The notes under the pieces: model-generated | What the model saw: the letters and a program-made list of their open reading frames with translations, nothing else | The model's database searches: none | What the model was told of the DNA's origin: nothing | Source of the DNA: DATDDB01 sp041490205 | Lineage (GTDB): Bacteria; Pseudomonadota; Gammaproteobacteria; Burkholderiales; Gallionellaceae | Assembly (NCBI GenBank): GCA_041490205.1 | Contig: JBGPSQ010000096.1 | Span: 1-10,090, forward strand | Direction of reading: 5' to 3' | Length of the DNA: 10,090 bases | In this document: piece by piece, positions 5,409-10,090 of the stretch | Layout of the letters: each line of letters opens with the position of its first letter | How positions within the stretch are numbered: position 1 is the first letter of the stretch | Program-made: the position numbers and the translations under genes

Positions 5409-6355
5409 GCATGTTCCTCGATATGAGCAGCGAGTTTCTCCAGGCTTTGCGTCCAGCCCTGTTCCATGCCGGCGATAGCACCTGCCACCGCAGGCGTGGA
5501 TTTGACCACCACTGCGTGCACGGTGAGCCGCGTTTTGCCATTGTAATCCTCGAAGGTCACGGTGTTGAGCGCTTCGAGTTGCGGAATGCCTGCCTCGTCA
5601 TGGAATGCGCTGCTGGTAAAAACCAGCCGCTCGGGCGCGATGACTTCGTGGAACATGCCTTTCATCGGCAGGATCATGTCGAACGGCGAGCCTTTCGGGC
5701 CGCGCATGTGGATCAAAATCGCCCCGCCGGGCCTCAAGTCCAGCTCGCACAGGGGCGCGGTGAACTCGTGCGACCCCCACCATTGCGCCATTTGCTTCGG
5801 GTCGGTCCATGCTTTCCATACAAGCTCGCGCGGTGCGTTGAAAATCCGGGTAATGGCAACACTCGCCTTGCCGCTGCCGATTTCCGGCAGATAGCCCGCC
5901 AGGCGTGCCAGTGTCTGGTGCGCACCCTCGAGTGCGCCATATACCTTGATAGCCTTGTCGCGCGCCGCTGCCGTGGGGAATATCCCGCGCATGGTCACCC
6001 TGGTCTTGCCGCCAACATTTTCAAAGGTCCACGTCGCTTCAAATTCCACGTCGTCGCCTTCTTTGCTGCCGCTGTGGAAAAAACAGATGCGCTCGGGTTT
6101 CACCACTTCGGTGAATACGCTTTTGTTGGGGTAGTTCGTGCCATCGGGGCCGTGCATGACCAGCTTCCAGACCCCGCCCGGCCTTACATCCATTTTCTCG
6201 ATGGTGGTGGTGAAGCCGTTCGGCCCCCACCAGTGCACTACGTGCCGGGGATCGGTCCACGCCTCCCACACCAGTTCGCGCGGCGCATCAAAGACGCGCG
6301 TAACGACAATTTCACGGTCTGCGGTACTCGTGGTATTTTTCTTTGCCATGTCCAT
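5405..6355 (-). CDS. Tandem two-domain SRPBCC (AHSA1) fusion protein
   Basis: This 316-residue protein is about twice the usual AHSA1 length (140-170). Domain 1 (about 14-155) has VVTRVFDAPRELVWEAWTDPRHVVHWWGPNGF and DVRPGGVWKLVMHGPDG. Domain 2 (about 164-314) has AITRIFNAPRELVWKAWTDPKQMAQWWGSHEF and DLRPGGAILIHMRGPKG. The DAPRELVWEAWTDP/NAPRELVWKAWTDP motifs lie exactly 150 residues apart. The joint is AGYLPEIGSGKASV, where a single-domain protein would end and the next would begin, suggesting fusion of two neighbouring genes. I see no internal stop or frame shift. AAGGAG lies 7 nt before the ATG. It follows the upstream AHSA1 gene by 17 bases and overlaps the next by ATGA. The two ligand pockets may act as an internal heterodimer; that is inference. 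Confidence 0.93.
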   Translation of the reverse strand: MDMAKKNTTSTADREIVVTRVFDAPRELVWEAWTDPRHVVHWWGPNGFTTTIEKMDVRPGGVWKLVMHGPDGTNYPNKSVFTEVVKPERICFFHSGSKEGDDVEFEATWTFENVGGKTRVTMRGIFPTAAARDKAIKVYGALEGAHQTLARLAGYLPEIGSGKASVAITRIFNAPRELVWKAWTDPKQMAQWWGSHEFTAPLCELDLRPGGAILIHMRGPKGSPFDMILPMKGMFHEVIAPERLVFTSSAFHDEAGIPQLEALNTVTFEDYNGKTRLTVHAVVVKSTPAVAGAIAGMEQGWTQSLEKLAAHIEEHA

Positions 6356-6372
6356 GATATTTCTCCTTGTCC

Positions 6373-6888
6373 TTATGCTTGCGCCAGATAGGCTTCCAGT
6401 TGTTCGAATGTGCCGCTCCAGCCCGTCTGCATGCCTTCGTGTGCGCCATTGAAGGTGCTGATTTCCTGCGCGCTGGCATTCAGGGGCGACCAGTGGATGG
6501 TGATCGTCGTCTTGCCTGAGCGCTCCTCAAAGGTGGTGGTGGAAAGCGTCTCCAGGGGCCAACTGTCCGAAAGGGGGTGGCGCGTGATGCCGCCCTGCGC
6601 ATCGGAAAACGAGTTGACCAGCAACAATTTCTCGGGCGCCACGATTTCCCGGAATGTCCACTTGCCCCACATCTCCTTGCCGTCCGGCGTGAGCATCATG
6701 TAGTGAAAAATTCCACCAGGGCGAAAGTCCATGTTGGCGTGCGGCAGCGTGCAGCCTTTCGGGCCAAACCATTTCATCAATTCCTCGCGATCTGTCCATG
6801 CCTTCCACACCAGCTTGCGCGGCGCGTTGAAGGTGCGGGAGATTACAAATTCATGTGCGGTCGAGGCGCTAACGTTTTTTGCGTCCAT
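6373..6888 (-). CDS. SRPBCC protein, AHSA1 family (first in operon)
   Basis: This 171-residue single-domain AHSA1-type SRPBCC protein has FVISRTFNAPRKLVWKAWTDREELMKWFGPKG (14-45), NMDFRPGGIFHYMMLTPDGKEMWGKWTFREIVAPEKL (52-88) and the terminal amphipathic helix GWSGTFEQLEAYLAQA. It is probably cytoplasmic, with no signal. Its start lies inside the 3' end of the ArsR gene (20-base overlap) with AAGGA shortly upstream, so it is translated from the ArsR message. ArsR-SRPBCC pairs are a well-known bacterial gene arrangement, in which the regulator controls the SRPBCC gene beside it. The ligand is unknown. Confidence 0.93.
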   Translation of the reverse strand: MDAKNVSASTAHEFVISRTFNAPRKLVWKAWTDREELMKWFGPKGCTLPHANMDFRPGGIFHYMMLTPDGKEMWGKWTFREIVAPEKLLLVNSFSDAQGGITRHPLSDSWPLETLSTTTFEERSGKTTITIHWSPLNASAQEISTFNGAHEGMQTGWSGTFEQLEAYLAQA

Positions 6889-7240
6889 TTTTCTTATCCT
6901 TCATTTCTAAGGTTGGCGAGGCTTGCAGAGTTTGAAGGTAAGCATCCAAACGGTCGAAACTCTGCTCCCAGAACTGGCGGTAATGCTCCACAAAATCAGA
7001 TACCTCACGCAAGGGCGCGGCCTCCAGCTTGCAGGGCCGCCATTGGGCGTGGCGGCTGCGCGAAATCAGCCCCGCGTGCTCCAGCACCTTGAGATGCTTG
7101 GTGATGGCGGGCGGGCTGATGGAAAAGGGCGCGGCAAGCTCGGCAACCGAAGTCTCGCCCAGGGCAAGGCGCGCAAGAATCGCGCGGCGGGTGGGGTCGG
7201 CGAGCGCCGAGAAAGTTGCATCCAGTCGGTCAGGTGACAT
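6869..7240 (-). CDS. ArsR-family winged-helix repressor (non-metal type)
   Basis: This 123-residue regulator has a typical ArsR/SmtB helix order: FSALADPTRRAILARLALGETSVAELAAPFSISPPAITKHLKVLEHAGLISRSRHAQWRPCKLE (residues 10-73). The recognition helix is at about 43-56 (PPAITKHLKVLEHA). The metal-binding ELCVCDL motif of true ArsR proteins is absent, replaced by TSVAELAAPF, and the only Cys is C70. It therefore belongs to the subgroup found beside SRPBCC genes rather than to arsenic or zinc sensors. A basic tail KDKKNGRKKR ends it. It heads a five-gene operon and overlaps the next gene by 20 bases. No clear Shine-Dalgarno precedes the ATG at 7240. A 30-base dyad 6 bases upstream and a sigma70 promoter overlapping it suggest that it represses its own operon. 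Confidence 0.94.
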   Translation of the reverse strand: MSPDRLDATFSALADPTRRAILARLALGETSVAELAAPFSISPPAITKHLKVLEHAGLISRSRHAQWRPCKLEAAPLREVSDFVEHYRQFWEQSFDRLDAYLQTLQASPTLEMKDKKNGRKKR

Positions 7241-7246
7241 TGTGAG

Positions 7247-7276
7247 TAACCATTTTGTTAATTAACTAGATGGTAA
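7247..7276. promoter_or_regulatory. Putative ArsR operator dyad
   Basis: Half-sites TAACCATTTTGTTAA (7247-7261) and TTAACTAGATGGTAA (7262-7276) are inverted repeats with 12 of 15 positions matching. They are centred on the perfect palindrome GTTAATTAAC, with outer ACCAT/ATGGT boxes. The dyad covers the region between the presumed -10 and the ArsR start codon, where a bound dimer would block transcription. Size and symmetry fit an ArsR-family dimer site; binding itself is inference. Confidence 0.65.
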
Positions 7277-7304
7277 ACTACACCTGTTGCGGGATGCTTG
7301 TCAA
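7275..7304 (-). promoter_or_regulatory. Putative sigma70 promoter of the ArsR-SRPBCC operon
   Basis: On the - strand a perfect TTGACA (-35, positions 7304-7299) is followed after 18 bases by TAGTTT (-10, 7280-7275). The -10 is weak (TAGTTT against TATAAT), but it overlaps the end of the dyad at 7247-7276. Initiation would fall near 7268, giving a leader of about 28 bases. Confidence 0.5.
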
Positions 7305-7335
7305 GCGTTCACAGGTTTAAAGAAAGGGAGCAGTG

Positions 7336-7416
7336 AGTAGGATGGGTGGAGCGCAGCGATACCCATCATATATTCAACATGCGCGATGGGTATCGCTGCG
7401 CTCCTCCCATCCTACT
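7336..7416. repeat. Inverted repeat, GGATGGGTGGAGCGCAGCGA type
   Basis: Arms 7336-7367 and 7385-7416 (32 bases each) are complementary at 31 of 32 positions around a 17-base loop. The inner AGCGCAGCGATACCCATC resembles the AGCGCAGCGTAACCCGAC of the 1655 element, so the two may share an ancestor. It lies between the YiiX-type gene (ending at 7430) and the ArsR promoter and is the likely transcript end of the former. Confidence 0.9.
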
Positions 7417-7429
7417 TAGACTTAACGGG

Positions 7430-8032
7430 CTAAGGGGCGGTACCTTCCGCGACTGTGATGAGCAGCGGAGAATCGAATAATGCCGATGGCGCAATCACGG
7501 GCTCGTCAAGCGGCACTTTGTCGCCATAGCGCTGCCTCAATATCTTCTTCACCACAGGATCGTTCAGGTTGAAGCTGCCCAGCTTGGACAAAGGCGCAAG
7601 CTCGATTCCCGCTGCCTTATATAGCTTCCACACAAGCTCGGAGCAGTACATGCGCGTGTCGGACCATTCAAATGTCAGGTCATAAGGTTTGCCGGCAAAT
7701 TTTTGCGCTTGCTGATGGAGTATTGCGATGCTGCTTTCGGTAAGCTGCTGTTTGGTTCTTTTCGCCACGTAGCGCCCATCTTTGCCGCGAGCCAGCCAGG
7801 ACTTGAGCGGCGTGTACTTTACCGGCTGCACGGCCTCGAATACATAAGGCTGGCCTTTCCGGAACAAGACGATCCCCACATGGCTGTACGGGGAGTTGGT
7901 GGCGATTTGTATGGCAATGCTTTGTTTGGAAAGAGATGTCTGGAATATGATGTCTCCTTCCTGTGGCGTGTAAGCATGGGCAATGCTTGCCACGGAGAAG
8001 AACCACAAGATTGCGGCCAAAATGCGTTTCAT
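7430..8032 (-). CDS. YiiX/YebB-type NlpC/P60-like cysteine hydrolase, exported
   Basis: This is a 200-residue protein. A Sec signal peptide is clear (MKRILAAILWFFSVASIAHA, cleavage after A20), so it acts in the periplasm. The mature part starts YTPQEGDIIFQTSLSKQS, as in the permuted NlpC/P60 family YiiX/YebB (C92). Probable catalytic residues are H51 in SPYSHVGIV and C130 in MYCSELVWKLY, and E66 in VFEAV is a likely third residue. The H-before-C order is the permuted arrangement. Members probably cleave amide or ester bonds, and the natural substrate is not known. The ATG lies in an ATGA overlap (8029-8032) with the upstream DUF3147 gene, with a G-rich GGGGGTGGG ribosome site inside that gene, so the two are coupled. 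Length is normal for the family. Confidence 0.9.
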   Translation of the reverse strand: MKRILAAILWFFSVASIAHAYTPQEGDIIFQTSLSKQSIAIQIATNSPYSHVGIVLFRKGQPYVFEAVQPVKYTPLKSWLARGKDGRYVAKRTKQQLTESSIAILHQQAQKFAGKPYDLTFEWSDTRMYCSELVWKLYKAAGIELAPLSKLGSFNLNDPVVKKILRQRYGDKVPLDEPVIAPSALFDSPLLITVAEGTAP

Positions 8033-8379
8033 ATGCCCACCCCCATGCGGCGCAGCAAGGGCAGCAGCGCGAGATAGCAGCCAGCCGTGGCCGTAACGGA
8101 TAAGCCAAGGCTCACCCAGAAGCCAAGGCCATGCTTGAGCATGAGCGGCAGCAGCAGAAACAGCAGCAGCGAAGGAAGCACCAGCCAGAAAATCTGGCTG
8201 GAAAGATCGGCGATCTTCTCGGGAGGGGCGGCCTCCATGTGCAGCCAGATAAAGGCCAGCAGCGAAGTCAGCGGAAGGGCGGCCACCAGGGCCGCAAACC
8301 CGGTGGAGCGCTTGGCGATCTCGGAGATGGCGACGATCAGCAGTGCCGAGATGATGACCTTCAGTGCAGAGTAAAGCAT
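8029..8379 (-). CDS. DUF3147 family membrane protein
   Basis: This 116-residue, very hydrophobic protein has four predicted membrane segments at about 4-22, 27-46, 61-81 and 85-108. The text KVIISALLIVAISEIAKRSTGFAALVAALPLTSLLAFIWLH and the short polar link MEAAPPEKIADLSSQIFW match my recall of the DUF3147 family, whose function is unknown (inner-membrane protein, about 115 residues). The start at 8379 has no obvious Shine-Dalgarno, but length and first helix fit. A TATATTAT stretch on the - strand (8419-8412) could be a -10 element. It overlaps the downstream hydrolase gene by ATGA, which suggests the two products are needed together or are at least co-expressed. Confidence 0.85.
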   Translation of the reverse strand: MLYSALKVIISALLIVAISEIAKRSTGFAALVAALPLTSLLAFIWLHMEAAPPEKIADLSSQIFWLVLPSLLLFLLLPLMLKHGLGFWVSLGLSVTATAGCYLALLPLLRRMGVGI

Positions 8380-8441
8380 GGGTTCGACATTATTGGTCTG
8401 TATGCGCAGGGATAATATACACCCGGAAGTAAAGTTTTGCA

Positions 8442-8534
8442 GTTCGGGTTAGCGTAGCGTAACCCGACAGTGCATGGGTGCTACGAACAACTTGCCCGGT
8501 CTGGTTACGCGATGAACCCGTTAACCCGATCTAC
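8442..8534. repeat. Diverged copy of the GTCGGGTTAGCG inverted repeat
   Basis: The arm 8442-8468 (GTTCGGGTTAGCGTAGCGTA...) differs from the arm at 1655-1681 by an extra T and one transition. Its mate at about 8499-8534 has decayed and carries inserted bases (GTCTGGTTACGCGATGAACC...). The element therefore looks like an older, decaying member of the family. It lies between the DUF3147 start and the XRE gene end. Confidence 0.7.
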
Positions 8535-8557
8535 GGTACTGGAGTGAGACCGCGAGT

Positions 8558-8896
8558 TCATTTTACGAACTCGAACCCTGTCTGATGGATGGCGCATTCA
8601 AGGATTGCCGCTCGTCCCTTCTCATGTGTCAAGTGATAAAGCCGCATAATTTCTGCCAGCCTATCGTCACTGCAATAGAAATAAGCAACCGGAAGCTTTA
8701 GCTTCTTGGCAATTTGCTCCGCCACCTGGAAGGGTGGCGAGTGTATTCCGGCTTCATACCTGCTCATTCTTGCGCTGCTAGAGCCTTCGTCGAAGCCGAT
8801 TATCACGCCGAGTTTATATTGTGAAATGCCTGCACTTTCTCTGGCTTCACGCAGGCGGCGACCGAATAAGGATTTGGGAGACTTGGGCTTAACCAT
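8558..8896 (-). CDS. XRE-family helix-turn-helix regulator
   Basis: This 112-residue protein has an HTH_3/Cro-C1 domain at about 11-71: FGRRLREARESAGISQYKLGVIIGFDEGSSSARMSRYEAGIHSPPFQVAEQIAKKLKLPVAYFYC. The turn is lengthened by FDEGSSSA, in place of the usual short loop before the recognition helix RMSRYEAG. The tail (about 72-112, SDDRLAEIMRLYHLTHEKGRAAILECAIHQ) is helical and may dimerise or sense a signal. The ribosome site is poor: AGG lies only one base before the ATG. It diverges from the small gene at 8979, and the 82-base gap has repeated TCTACG-type half-sites that it could bind. Family members are often found in phages and toxin-antitoxin loci, but no partner of those kinds is evident. 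Confidence 0.9.
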   Translation of the reverse strand: MVKPKSPKSLFGRRLREARESAGISQYKLGVIIGFDEGSSSARMSRYEAGIHSPPFQVAEQIAKKLKLPVAYFYCSDDRLAEIMRLYHLTHEKGRAAILECAIHQTGFEFVK

Positions 8897-8908
8897 GCCT
8901 GCGATATT

Positions 8909-8947
8909 CGTAGATTTTTCAACACAAAACTCTACGTTTATCGTAGA
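8909..8947. promoter_or_regulatory. Putative operator cluster (three CGTAGA/TCTACG half-sites)
   Basis: TCTACG (8931-8936) and CGTAGA (8942-8947) form a perfect inverted pair with a 5-base spacer, and a third CGTAGA sits at 8909-8914 in the same orientation as the second. They lie in the spacer between the divergent XRE gene and the 62-residue gene. A TAGAAT resembling a -10 box (8944-8949, + strand) overlaps the last half-site. This is consistent with autoregulation by the XRE protein, which is inference. Confidence 0.5.
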
Positions 8948-8978
8948 ATAGAACTTCTTCGACCTATGGCTTCTTGAA

Positions 8979-9167
8979 ATGGATTATTTTGATAAACGCA
9001 TGGCGCTCGATGTGATCGAAGACGCCCTCACGTCATTAGACACGCCGGAAAACCGTGGCTTCGCCCTTGGTCTTTGCGGCGCATTCTATCTGTGCGGCTT
9101 TTTGAGCAACGCGGAATGGGATGCCTTCCAAAAACGCATTCCGAAAGATCAAGGTCTGGTTTCGTAA
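8979..9167 (+). CDS. Small protein of unknown function, divergent from XRE regulator
   Basis: This is a 62-residue protein I do not recognise (MDYFDKRMALDVIEDALTSLDTPENRGFALGLCGAFYLCGFLSNAEWDAFQKRIPKDQGLVS). It looks like a compact helical, acidic soluble protein, with a hydrophobic core GFALGLCGAFYLCGFL (28-43) including C33 and C39, and a helix SNAEWDAFQKRIP. The hydrophobic core is short for a membrane helix and holds small residues. The start is uncertain: ATG 8979 and ATG 9000 are in frame, and neither has a strong ribosome site. The divergent arrangement with the XRE gene and shared half-sites suggest common control. A toxin, an antitoxin or an accessory protein cannot be told apart from the sequence. 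Confidence 0.6.
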   Translation: MDYFDKRMALDVIEDALTSLDTPENRGFALGLCGAFYLCGFLSNAEWDAFQKRIPKDQGLVS

Positions 9168-9226
9168 ATCTGCGCTACAAGGCTGGGGTTCGCAAGCTCA
9201 CCTCAATCTGTGGCTGCTGCACCACC

Positions 9227-9241
9227 GTCTAACCGTTAGAC
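9227..9241. promoter_or_regulatory. Palindrome overlapping the prfC -35 box
   Basis: GTCTAAC and GTTAGAC are perfect 7-base inverted arms around a single C (9227-9241). The right arm covers most of the -35 hexamer of the promoter at 9237-9265, a position suited to a regulator site. No known regulator is recognised. Confidence 0.4.
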
Positions 9242-9265
9242 ATTCCCCCCTCAAACCTTTAAAAT
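9237..9265 (+). promoter_or_regulatory. Putative sigma70 promoter of prfC
   Basis: TAGACA (-35, 9237-9242, five of six) is followed by a 17-base spacer and TAAAAT (-10, 9260-9265, five of six). Transcription would begin near 9272, leaving a leader of about 22 bases before the prfC ATG. Confidence 0.7.
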
Positions 9266-9293
9266 TGCGGACTTTTTTCAAGAAGCATGCCCC

Positions 9294-10090
9294 ATGTCCG
9301 CCGAACAGGAACAAAACGCTAAAGAACCCACTGCCGCGCCAATCGCCCAGATCGCGCGCGAGGTGGCGCGCCGCCGCACTTTTGGCATCATTTCCCACCC
9401 GGATGCGGGCAAGACGACGCTTACCGAGAAGCTGTTGCTGTTCTCCGGCGCGATTCAGATGGCGGGGACGGTGAAGGCGCGCAAGAGCGGCCGCCACGCC
9501 ACCTCCGATTTTCTTGAAATTGAAAAGCAGCGCGGCATCTCGGTCGCCAGCTCGGTGATGCAGTTCGAGTACCGCGACCATGTGGTGAACCTGCTCGATA
9601 CACCTGGCCACCAGGACTTTTCCGAAGATACCTATCGTGTGCTCACCGCCGTGGATTCGGCGCTCATGGTGATCGATGCTGCCAAAGGTGTGGAAGCACA
9701 GACCATCAAGCTGCTGGACGTGTGCCGCATGCGCGACACGCCCATCATCACCTTCATGAACAAGATGGACCGCGAGGTGCGCGATCCGCTGGAACTGCTG
9801 GATGAAGTCGAGTCGGTGCTGAAGATCCAGTGTGCGCCGGTGACCTGGCCGGTCGGCATGGGCAAAACCTTCCGTGGTGTGTATCACCTGCTGCGCGACG
9901 AGATACTGTTGTTTACGCCGGGCGAAGAACGCGCCGACGGCGAGGTGGAAGTTATAAAAGGTATCGACAACCCGGTGCTGGCCGAGCGTTTCCCGCTGGA
10001 GATCGAGCAACTCAAGATGGAAGTGGAGCTGGTGCATGGCGCATCGCATCCCTTCGACCTGCAACGCTTCCTCGACGGCCAGCAGACGCC
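9294..10090 (+). CDS. prfC: Peptide chain release factor 3 (RF3), N-terminal half
   Basis: This translational GTPase recycles RF1/RF2 from the ribosome after peptide release. The frame is open from ATG 9294 to the window edge (265 complete codons; the family length is about 530). G1 is SHPDAGKTT (34-42), the G2 area is FLEIEKQRGISV, G3 is DTPGHQDF (102-109) and G4 is NKMD (156-159). The segments GVEAQTIKLLDVCRMRDTPIITFMNKMDRE, PVTWPVGMGKTFRGVYHLLRDE and FLDGQQTP are typical of RF3 and distinguish it from EF-G. The N-terminus before IAREVARRRTFGIISHPDAGK is about 15 residues longer than in E. coli RF3 and polar (SAEQEQNAKEPTAAP). AAGAAG lies shortly upstream as a weak ribosome site. The earlier ATG at 9287 is out of frame. 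A strong promoter lies just upstream, so it is probably transcribed on its own. Confidence 0.98.
   Translation, partial: MSAEQEQNAKEPTAAPIAQIAREVARRRTFGIISHPDAGKTTLTEKLLLFSGAIQMAGTVKARKSGRHATSDFLEIEKQRGISVASSVMQFEYRDHVVNLLDTPGHQDFSEDTYRVLTAVDSALMVIDAAKGVEAQTIKLLDVCRMRDTPIITFMNKMDREVRDPLELLDEVESVLKIQCAPVTWPVGMGKTFRGVYHLLRDEILLFTPGEERADGEVEVIKGIDNPVLAERFPLEIEQLKMEVELVHGASHPFDLQRFLDGQQT

Noticed and set aside
5390..6391. Long open frame on the + strand antisense to the SRPBCC fusion
   Set aside because: It mirrors the codon pattern of the real - strand genes; its product is Arg/His/Pro-rich with no recognisable domain, and it spans two gene ends.
438..8534. CRISPR array
   Set aside because: The repeats are inverted, of several types and dispersed one by one; there is no regular repeat-spacer series.
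9198..10064. 288-codon open frame on the - strand opposite prfC
   Set aside because: It is His-rich with no known domain, and lies opposite an unmistakable RF3 coding sequence.
1..10090. tRNA or rRNA genes
   Set aside because: I found no cloverleaf with TTCRANY-type T-loop and matching acceptor stem, and no rRNA-like sequence, on either strand by eye.

Overview
The window looks like a chromosomal stretch from a betaproteobacterium, probably of the Nitrosomonadales/Gallionellaceae kind. The evidence is moderate GC content, a proteobacterial-type release factor 3 gene, and many palindromic intergenic repeats of types I associate with that group. The organism call is inference, since no rRNA or other strong marker is present.

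Left part (1-2929, + strand). It opens with the 3' end of an IS5-like transposase (1-104). A small conserved protein follows (149-409, DUF5062-like), then an outer-membrane-type lipoprotein with C-terminal TPR repeats (667-1641). Next come an ECF-type sigma factor (1800-2378) and a small two-helix membrane protein rich in Cys and His (2570-2929). An intrinsic terminator at 2994-3030 closes this block. The 2930-3282 gap holds no gene, only that terminator, a second hairpin and three repeat elements.

Middle part (3283-7304, - strand). This is the most distinctive region. An ArsR-family repressor without metal-binding cysteines (6869-7240) heads a tightly packed operon of four genes carrying five SRPBCC (START/Bet v1-like) domains: a single AHSA1 protein, a tandem two-domain AHSA1 fusion, another single AHSA1 protein, and a membrane-anchored SRPBCC protein. 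Junctions are a 20 bp overlap, a 17 bp gap and two ATGA overlaps. A sigma70-like promoter and a 30 bp dyad centred on GTTAATTAAC lie just upstream of the ArsR start and suggest autorepression. Downstream on the same strand are a 60-residue winged-helix protein (4061-4243) and a RibD_C/dihydrofolate-reductase-like protein (3283-3861).

Right part (7336-10090). A DUF3147 membrane protein and a YiiX-type NlpC/P60-like hydrolase form an ATGA-overlapping pair on the - strand. An XRE-type regulator (- strand) and a 62-residue unknown gene (+ strand) diverge from a spacer with three TCTACG-type half-sites. The window ends in the first half of prfC (RF3), which has a good promoter of its own.

Most intergenic gaps carry a different inverted-repeat element (at least eight loci). 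Several probably double as transcript 3' ends.
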